DNA of 8,197 nucleotides, taken from NCBI GenBank assembly GCA_025463105.1, contig JAOAPW010000183.1:1-8197 (forward strand). Reading direction: 5' to 3'. The translations under genes and the position numbers were made by a program. This document shows, in pieces, positions 3,748 through 8,197 of this stretch (positions are counted from its first letter, which is position 1; every line of letters starts with the position of its first letter). Source of the stretch: Candidatus Acidiferrum typicum. Its GTDB lineage: Bacteria; Acidobacteriota; Terriglobia; Acidiferrales; UBA7541. The notes beneath the pieces are model-generated. The model was not told where the DNA came from, searched no databases, and saw nothing but the letters and a program-made list of their open reading frames with translations.

Positions 3748-5583
3748 ATGAGCTACCAAGTCATCGCGCGAAAATGGCGGCCGCAAACGTTTGCCGACGT
3801 GGTCGGACAGCAGCACGTCACGCGCACGCTCTCGAACGCCGTGCAATCCGGCCGTGTGGCGCACGCTTACATTTTTTCGGGCGCGCGCGGCGTGGGCAAG
3901 ACAACCACGGCCCGCGTTCTCGCGAAAGCGCTGAACTGCGTGAAGGGTCCGGCCGCGGAGCCTTGCAACGAATGCGATTCGTGCCGCGAAATCGGGCTGG
4001 GGAGTTCGCTCGACGTCATCGAAATCGATGCGGCATCGAATCGCGGCATCGACCAGATTCGTGAGCTGCGCGAAATGGTTCGCTACGCTCCGGCCGGCGG
4101 ACGCTACAAAGTTGTGATTCTCGACGAAGCGCACATGCTTACCGACGAAGCCTCAAACGCGCTGCTCAAAACCCTTGAAGAACCTCCCGACAAAGTTATT
4201 TTCGTGATGGCGACGACGGAGCCGGAAAGCCTGGCCGAGACGATTCGCTCACGATCGCAGCATTTTCATTTTCGCGCGCTCTCTTTCGCTGAAATCGTGG
4301 ACGCGCTGGAACAAATTTGCGTAAAAGAAAATCTGACGGCCGAGCCGGGCGCGCTGGCAGTGATGGCCCGCGCCGCCGAGGGCAGCCTGCGCGATGCGCT
4401 CTCCCTGCTCGAGCAGGCGCGCGCCTACTGCGGCGCGAACATTACCGACACGCAGGTCCGCGAACTGCTCGGCGTCGTCCCTGAAGAAATTCTCGAAGAG
4501 CTAACAGGCGCAATCGAAGCGCGATCGGCGGAGCGCGTTCTTACGCTCGTGCATCGCCTGCTCGCCGAAGGACAGAACCTGCAGCATTTTTGCCGCGAAG
4601 CCATCGGACATTTCCGGAATCTTCTCGTCGCGCGCGTGTGCGGCGCCGATTCCGCATTGATCGCCGCGCCCGCCGATCAGCGCCCGCGCTTGAAGCAAGT
4701 GGCGGAATCGTTCAGCGAGGAAGACCTCACGCGATTTTTTCAGATTCTTCTGCACACCGACGACGATCTGCGCCACAAGCCAGACGCGCGTCTGCATCTG
4801 GAAATGGGATTGCTTCGTCTGGTGAATGCGGCGCGACTTGCTCCGCTTGAAGAAATTCTGGCGGATCTTGAGGGTGGGCCGACCGAGCGCAAGCCCGGCG
4901 CTGCATCGCAATCACCTGTGCGCAGTAGTGCTCCGGCAGCGTTTGCCGCCACCGCCTCGCCGAGTTTGACGCAGAGCGTTCCGCAAGTTCCCGCGAGCGC
5001 AAAAATGCCGCCCGGCGCGATACCGCGGCCTGAAATTGCCGCGCCTCCAGTAACGCCGCCGGTCACAAGGCCCCTGGTGAAGCCCGTTTTGACGGACGAC
5101 GTGAATGTTATTTCCGAGCGAACGAGTTCCAGTCCCGGTCCCGTCCCAGGTCCGCCGCCCAGCATGATCGCGCGCACCGCCGAAGCGGGAGCCGGACTCG
5201 AAGCGGCGCAGGTGGATTCAATCAAGGCCGCGATCCTCAGCCAGGAAAAATTTCTCGGCGAATTGATCGAACACGCGTCGCGATGGGAGATGAGCGGCGG
5301 TGAAGTGCGATTGTTCTTCCCCACCGAGAGCCGCGCGCTCGCCGAAATGCTGCAGGCGCGCGATCCCATGGAACGTTTGCGCAACATTACGAGCCGCATC
5401 CTCGGTCAGACGGTGCGTGTGTGTGTTAAACTGGAGGCCGTGCCGGGATTGGGAGTTGGAACGCGATCTTCTTCCGGCACACGCGAATTGCGCGCCAAGT
5501 TCGAGCAAGATCCGATCGTGCGCGCAATGCTCGAACGGTTCGGCGGCCAGATTTCCGACGTCAAGCGCCGAAGCGAGGACTAG
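3748..5583 (+). CDS. dnaX: DNA polymerase III clamp-loader subunit tau (and possibly gamma)
   Basis: This is the ATPase of the clamp loader, which opens the beta sliding clamp and, through its C-terminus, couples polymerase cores and helicase. Its 611 residues begin with the family signature YQVIARKWRPQTFADVVGQ. Walker A is GARGVGKT (45-52), the zinc module C63, C72, C75, C78, Walker B and DEAH are at 121-128, sensor 1 is near MATTEP (154-159), the arginine finger is R169 in a SRS triplet (usual SRC), and sensor 2 is in GSLRDALSLLEQ (about 211-222). The collar domain runs to about 370, then a Pro/Ala-rich linker (about 375-485), then a tau-type C-terminal domain from 488. ATG 3748 is fixed by homology, with only a weak AGG upstream. 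It ends three bases before ybaB, whose ribosome-binding site lies within it. The linker contains a possible frameshift site, described separately. Confidence 0.96.
   Translation: MSYQVIARKWRPQTFADVVGQQHVTRTLSNAVQSGRVAHAYIFSGARGVGKTTTARVLAKALNCVKGPAAEPCNECDSCREIGLGSSLDVIEIDAASNRGIDQIRELREMVRYAPAGGRYKVVILDEAHMLTDEASNALLKTLEEPPDKVIFVMATTEPESLAETIRSRSQHFHFRALSFAEIVDALEQICVKENLTAEPGALAVMARAAEGSLRDALSLLEQARAYCGANITDTQVRELLGVVPEEILEELTGAIEARSAERVLTLVHRLLAEGQNLQHFCREAIGHFRNLLVARVCGADSALIAAPADQRPRLKQVAESFSEEDLTRFFQILLHTDDDLRHKPDARLHLEMGLLRLVNAARLAPLEEILADLEGGPTERKPGAASQSPVRSSAPAAFAATASPSLTQSVPQVPASAKMPPGAIPRPEIAAPPVTPPVTRPLVKPVLTDDVNVISERTSSSPGPVPGPPPSMIARTAEAGAGLEAAQVDSIKAAILSQEKFLGELIEHASRWEMSGGEVRLFFPTESRALAEMLQARDPMERLRNITSRILGQTVRVCVKLEAVPGLGVGTRSSSGTRELRAKFEQDPIVRAMLERFGGQISDVKRRSED
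5001..5045 (+). other. Possible -1 frameshift site inside dnaX (gamma-like product)
   Basis: Five A's (5001-5005) span codon AAA of residue 419. Slippage by -1 leads through nine codons (NAARRDTAA) to TGA at 5031-5033, giving 428 residues, close to the 431 of E. coli gamma. Downstream stems GGCGCG (5014-5019) with CGCGCC (5040-5045), or CGCGGC (5024-5029) with GCCGCG (5038-5043), could stimulate pausing. The run lacks the canonical A-AAA-AAG heptamer: only P-site re-pairing is perfect. This is suggestive, not established. Confidence 0.25.
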
Positions 5584-5586
5584 ACT

Positions 5587-5913
5587 ATGGAAGTAAAAGC
5601 ACTGCAGCAAATTCTCACGCAGTTTCGCCAGATGCAGGAGAACCTGCAGAAGCAGGTCGAAAATGTGCACGTGGAGGCCTCGGCCGGCGGAGGCATGGTC
5701 ACCGTCAGAATGAACGGCCAAAAGCAGCTCACGGAGATTCGCATCGACCCGGAAATTTTCGCGGGGAAAGATCAGGAATTATTGCAGGACTTGGTGCGCG
5801 CGGCCGTCAACGAAGCCGGGCGCCGCGTGGATGAAGAGCTCACGACCCAGATGAAGAGCCTGACTAACGGGGTGCCGGGGATGGCCGGACTGAAAATTCC
5901 CGGATTGTTTTAA
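5587..5913 (+). CDS. ybaB: YbaB/EbfC family nucleoid-associated DNA-binding protein
   Basis: This 108-residue protein, the usual family length, forms tweezer-like homodimers that bind DNA and is thought to influence nucleoid structure and repair. The N-terminal helix is rich in Gln and Glu (KALQQILTQFRQMQENLQKQ, residues 4-23). A beta strand region with GGGMVTVRMNG (about 34-44) follows, then ITEIRIDPE-like TEIRIDPEIF and the long helix LLQDLVRAAVNEAGRRVDEE, with a Gly/Met/Pro-rich tail ending in IPGLF. ATG 5587 is three bases after the dnaX stop. GAGG (5575-5578) inside dnaX is a good Shine-Dalgarno at eight bases. Co-transcription with dnaX is near certain, and the dnaX-ybaB-recR order is widely conserved. 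Confidence 0.94.
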   Translation: MEVKALQQILTQFRQMQENLQKQVENVHVEASAGGGMVTVRMNGQKQLTEIRIDPEIFAGKDQELLQDLVRAAVNEAGRRVDEELTTQMKSLTNGVPGMAGLKIPGLF

Positions 5914-5965
5914 AGCACGCATAATTTTCTCGTTTGGCATTGCGTTCAAACCTACATTCCAAGTG

Positions 5966-5981
5966 AACCAAACTGGTTTTT
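5966..5981 (+). terminator. Weak terminator-like hairpin after ybaB
   Basis: AACCA (5966-5970) pairs with TGGTT (5974-5978) around a 3-base loop, and a run of five T's (5977-5981) overlaps the 3' arm. The stem is short and AT-rich, so it might attenuate rather than end transcription towards recR. Confidence 0.25.
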
Positions 5982-6000
5982 AAAAATGTCTCCATTCTCG

Positions 6001-6056
6001 TCATTCCGAGCGCTCGAGTTGAACCCTCGCGCTGAAGCAACGCGAGGAATCTCTCC
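6001..6056. repeat. REP-like palindromic element between ybaB and recR
   Basis: The segment opens with TCATTCCGAGCG (6001-6012) and closes with GCGAGGAATCTC (6042-6053). Its core is a perfect 7-bp dyad, CCTCGCG (6025-6031) and CGCGAGG (6041-6047), with a 9-base loop. The outer ATTCC/GGAAT bases also pair. This form, TCATTCCGAGCG...CGAGGAATCTC, is reminiscent of the dispersed TCATTGCGAG...GCAATCTC elements common in bacterial intergenic DNA (from memory). It splits the otherwise tight dnaX-ybaB-recR operon. It may be a passenger, or may form a hairpin that tunes recR. Confidence 0.55.
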
Positions 6057-6088
6057 GCGGACCGTCGAGAGAACAAGAGGGATTGCGC

Positions 6089-6688
6089 GTGCCTGATTTC
6101 GCCGAACCCGTCGAACGCCTGATTGACCAGCTCAAACATTTGCCCGGCATCGGAGCCAAAACCGCGCAGCGCCTGGCGTTTCATATTCTGCGCATCGCTC
6201 CGGAAGATGCGCTCGCACTGGCCGACGCCATTCGCGACGCCAAGCTCAACATGCGATTTTGTTCGGTGTGCAACAACATTACCGACGCCGATCCCTGCTT
6301 GTATTGCACAGGCCCAACGCGCAATCACAAAACCATCTGCGTGGTCGAAGAGCCGCACAACATCATGGCCATCGAAAAAACGCGCCAGTACGGTGGCCTC
6401 TATCACGTTCTCGGCGGGGCGCTCGCTCCGCTGCGCGGTATCGGCCCCGATCAGCTGCATCTGAAAAGTCTGATCGAACGCCTCAAAGGCGGCACAGTCG
6501 AAGAAATTATCATCGCAACCAACCCGAATGCCGAAGGCGAAGCCACGGCCATGTATCTCTCCAAGCTCATCAAGCCTCTCGGCGTACGCGTCACGCGCAT
6601 CGGCGTTGGCATCCCCGTCGGTTCCGACCTTGAATACGCCGACGAAGTCACGATGATGAAAGCTATGGAAGGCCGCCGGGATCTGTAG
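6089..6688 (+). CDS. recR: Recombination mediator protein RecR
   Basis: RecR acts with RecO (and RecF) to load RecA on SSB-coated single-stranded DNA at gaps. The protein has 199 residues, the normal length. A helix-hairpin-helix lies at LPGIGAKTAQRLAFH (18-32). The zinc site is C58, C61, C70, C73. A Toprim domain follows from about 80 (ICVVEEPHNIMAIEK...), with the conserved ATNPNAEGEATAMYL acidic motif, and the C-terminal Walker-B-like and family signature is IPVGSDLEYADEVT. The GTG at 6089 is chosen over the TTG at 6083 because AAGAGGG (6075-6081) sits seven bases before the GTG but only one before the TTG. It lies 175 bases after ybaB, separated by the REP-like element, and two bases before the next small gene. 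Confidence 0.95.
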   Translation: MPDFAEPVERLIDQLKHLPGIGAKTAQRLAFHILRIAPEDALALADAIRDAKLNMRFCSVCNNITDADPCLYCTGPTRNHKTICVVEEPHNIMAIEKTRQYGGLYHVLGGALAPLRGIGPDQLHLKSLIERLKGGTVEEIIIATNPNAEGEATAMYLSKLIKPLGVRVTRIGVGIPVGSDLEYADEVTMMKAMEGRRDL

Positions 6689-6690
6689 GA

Positions 6691-6858
6691 ATGTCGGCAC
6701 AAATGGAATTGGCAAATAAGCACGAAAAACACGAGCATGAAGCTAAACTTGCGACGCTCAGGTCAGTTATTGATGAAGGCGACGCGAGCGGTATCGCCAA
6801 GGGAAATCCCTTTAAGCGAGTTCGCAAGGCCCTTAAGCTTTCCGAATCGTCGCGCTAA
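6691..6858 (+). CDS. Small ParD-antitoxin-tail-like protein, orphan or remnant
   Basis: This is a 55-codon frame starting two bases after the recR stop, with an alternative ATG at 6703 (51 codons). The only purine-rich site, AGGA (6687-6690), is far too close to the first ATG but 12 bases from the second. The centre, AKLATLRSVIDEGDASGIAKGNPFKRVRKALKL (18-50), resembles the C-terminal toxin-binding part of ParD-type antitoxins, whose hallmark is a LRxxIxEGxxSG stretch. The N-terminal ribbon-helix-helix DNA-binding domain is absent, replaced by a His/Glu/Lys-rich helix, and no ParE toxin follows. It may be a decayed antitoxin, a free antitoxin domain acting in trans, or an unrelated small protein. 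Codons are ordinary, and the frame is too short to prove expression. Confidence 0.5.
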   Translation: MSAQMELANKHEKHEHEAKLATLRSVIDEGDASGIAKGNPFKRVRKALKLSESSR

Positions 6859-6891
6859 TTGTTGTGCATTTCAATTTACGCGTTGTGTTTG

Positions 6892-6914
6892 AACACCCTG
6901 TTGAGTGTTTTCTT
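6892..6914 (+). terminator. Weak intrinsic terminator downstream of the small ParD-like gene
   Basis: AACAC (6892-6896) pairs with GTGTT (6905-6909) around an 8-base loop, followed by a T-rich run TTCTT (6910-6914). It lies between convergent genes and would serve the plus-strand operon; the opposite strand has no T-run. The stem is only five base pairs. Confidence 0.3.
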
Positions 6915-6932
6915 GCCAGCCACAATTCTTCT

Positions 6933-7577
6933 TCACGAAACCCACATGGCGTAGGCCAGATAACAAAGCAGCGCGCCGGTTACCAAGATCAGCAAGCCGA
7001 ACAAGCGGCGTTTATTCAGAAAAAATATCAACGTTAGTCCCGTCAGCGATACCAGCGTCATCAGGACGGCGGAAAAATCTATTACCGTGGACCATTTCCT
7101 TCCGGTGTCGCGTCCTTTGTGCAAATCATTCAGAACCGAAACCAGGCCAAATCGGCTCACACTCAGATCGTACTTTCCCGTGTTGCGGTCGATGGACGCG
7201 TCAGCTTCATAGCCGGGTCCTTTAAACACCACTTCGCACTGCTCATCGTCCACGTGGACCTCGGAAACGGCGCCCTTGATTGCATGGGTACGTCGCAGGA
7301 ACTCGACAATTTTGTCTTGCTCTACAACTTTCGAGTCGCCCGTCTTCATCCACGCCGCGTCCAGCGTGCCTTGATAGCGGGCCGCGTTTCTCTGACCCTC
7401 GAACCAATCCGCGTGATTCAACGTGAAGCCCGTCGCCGCGAAGAACAGCAGAATTGCGAAGCTCAGCATGGAGAGATAGGTGTGCAACCAGCGAGCGAGA
7501 TGGGCGAAGCGCCGCTTCCAATGCAGATAGCGCGGGTCTGGCGACGAGATGCGCGGAGGGTTAGTTGAGTTCACGGG
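6933..7577 (-). CDS. PepSY-associated transmembrane protein
   Basis: This inner-membrane protein of 214 residues starts at GTG 7577, four bases after the upstream stop. A GTG at 7631 would add 18 residues and overlap the upstream gene by 50 bases; neither has a good ribosome-binding site. A basic N-terminus (YLHWKRRFAHLARWLH) precedes helix 1 (about 34-52), ending in the family's small-residue-plus-LNH motif, TGFTLNH. An extracytoplasmic PepSY-like alpha/beta domain follows (about 58-160), with DEQCEVVFKGPGYEADASID. Helices 2 (about 166-187) and 3 (about 192-212) flank a basic NKRR turn. Related proteins are coupled to flavin or haem redox and iron-reductase systems. Here the upstream neighbour carries DUF2271 and an ApbE-like end, supporting an extracytoplasmic electron-transfer role. 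The exact substrate is unknown. Confidence 0.8.
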   Translation of the reverse strand, partial: PVNSTNPPRISSPDPRYLHWKRRFAHLARWLHTYLSMLSFAILLFFAATGFTLNHADWFEGQRNAARYQGTLDAAWMKTGDSKVVEQDKIVEFLRRTHAIKGAVSEVHVDDEQCEVVFKGPGYEADASIDRNTGKYDLSVSRFGLVSVLNDLHKGRDTGRKWSTVIDFSAVLMTLVSLTGLTLIFFLNKRRLFGLLILVTGALLCYLAYAMWVS

Positions 7578-7581
7578 TGGG

Positions 7582-8197
7582 TTATGGGGCGATTTTGTGG
7601 TAGTCAAGGGAGGCCGACGCAATCTCCACACCGCCGCGAAGTTGAAACTGTTTGGCTGAGCCGTCGAAGTCGATTTCCTGGCGCATCACTTGATCCGTGC
7701 CATGTTCTCGCGCGGCTTCAATCATCACGTTGTACTTGCCGGCTTTTACAAGTTTGCCGAAGTCGTCTTTTCCATCCCATTTAAAGGTGTATTTGCCGGG
7801 CGGGCGGGTGGCGCTGGAAACAGAATTCAAGACATGTGTGTCTTCGCTCTGTGAGCGTAGGTTTTCAACCCGGCTCCAGGAATACAGTTCGCGCAGGAAC
7901 TTGAACTTGGCATACCAGAGGGCAATTGTGCGAACCGGGGAATGGTTTTCGTCCTCGATCCACACCGCAACATAGGGACGTCTCACGCGATAGCCATCGA
8001 TCAGGCTCAGTTCCATCGAGATGGTCAATTCATATTTCTCGTTCCACGCGGAGGAGCCCGACTGCACGGCCGCGGTTCGGAAAAATGCGACAGGCCGTAC
8101 CTCGGCAGCCTCAGGGGAAAGCGGCGCTTCCAGAGAACTCCAACCCCCGCTTTTTATTTTTTCGCCATTCTTTTTTACGAGCATGTATTCCGCGCCG
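7582..8197 (-). CDS. DUF2271 domain protein with an ApbE-like N-terminal part (5' end outside window)
   Basis: The frame is open through the right edge, with 204 residues and the stop (7582-7584) visible. The first visible residues, GAEYMLVKKNGEKIKSGGW, resemble the C-terminus of ApbE, the FAD:protein FMN transferase that attaches FMN to Ser or Thr of extracytoplasmic proteins. The ATG at 8184 lies inside this motif, so it is probably not the true start. From about 8100 to 7590 comes a DUF2271 region: strands KYELTISMEL, then RRPYVAVWIEDENHSPVRTIALWY, a helix with RELYSWSR, and a C-terminal Ig/FlgD-like unit with YTFKWDGKDDFGKLVKAGKY and the REHGT motif. ApbE-DUF2271 fusions beside PepSY membrane proteins are known in flavinylation clusters. 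The fusion here is inferred from about 20 residues. The membrane gene starts four bases after its stop, so the two form one operon. Confidence 0.75.
   Translation of the reverse strand, partial: GAEYMLVKKNGEKIKSGGWSSLEAPLSPEAAEVRPVAFFRTAAVQSGSSAWNEKYELTISMELSLIDGYRVRRPYVAVWIEDENHSPVRTIALWYAKFKFLRELYSWSRVENLRSQSEDTHVLNSVSSATRPPGKYTFKWDGKDDFGKLVKAGKYNVMIEAAREHGTDQVMRQEIDFDGSAKQFQLRGGVEIASASLDYHKIAP

Noticed and set aside
3598..4134. Minus-strand frame across the SRP/dnaX leader and the dnaX start
   Set aside because: It crosses the hairpin element and the DnaX Walker region; no recognisable protein.
4740..5399. Minus-strand frame across the dnaX linker
   Set aside because: A Pro/Ala-rich GC-rich linker produces open antisense frames by composition.
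6083..6088. TTG 6083 as the recR start
   Set aside because: Its distance to the Shine-Dalgarno is only one base, while GTG 6089 has ideal spacing.
5864..6715. 283-codon minus-strand frame over recR
   Set aside because: It is antisense to recR, whose zinc and Toprim motifs are intact, and it also runs through the REP-like element.

Overview
The window looks like chromosomal DNA of a free-living bacterium of moderately high GC content. The best guess is Acidobacteriota, but this is an inference from overall style: small PilZ-like and other small unrecognised proteins, a sigma-54 response regulator, REP-like intergenic dyads, and an ApbE-DUF2271 fusion next to a PepSY membrane protein. No single marker proves the phylum. 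There is no rRNA, tRNA, CRISPR array, phage gene or transposase.

Left part (1-3268). The window opens in the C-terminal end of a site-2 (M50) membrane protease. A 220-base intergenic stretch follows, with two perfect inverted repeats. Then come two overlapping small genes of unknown function (432-836 and 826-1050), an NtrC/AtoC-type sigma-54 activator with a receiver domain (1326-2756), and a small PilZ-like protein (2900-3268). Each of these three transcription units has a GG-N10-GC element of the sigma-54 (-24/-12) type just upstream, at 390-406, 1299-1314 and 2873-2889. The middle one matches the TGGCAC-N5-TTGC core perfectly and ends 12 bases before the activator's own ATG. The paired dyads at 274-328 lie 60-120 bases upstream of the first element, where enhancer-binding proteins usually bind. 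The inferred picture is a compact, self-controlled sigma-54 switch with its regulator and targets side by side. This is the most novel part of the window.

Central part (3419-6688). This is the conserved housekeeping cluster: small SRP RNA, dnaX (clamp-loader tau subunit), ybaB (nucleoid-associated protein) and recR (recombination mediator). The same order is known from Bacillus and many other bacteria. Two mobile-looking non-coding hairpins interrupt it: a roughly 30-bp-arm CTCTGTG/CACAGAG hairpin between the SRP RNA and dnaX, and a REP-like TCATTCCGAGCG...GAGGAATCTC element between ybaB and recR. The dnaX linker holds an A5 run followed by GC-rich stem options. A -1 shift there would give a 428-residue gamma-like product.

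Right part (6691-8197). A 55-codon gene two bases after recR resembles the tail of a ParD antitoxin without its DNA-binding domain or a toxin partner. Convergent to it, on the minus strand, are a DUF2271 protein whose visible N-terminus looks like the end of an ApbE flavin transferase (cut by the window edge) and a three-helix PepSY-type membrane protein. Together they suggest an extracytoplasmic, flavin-linked redox module.
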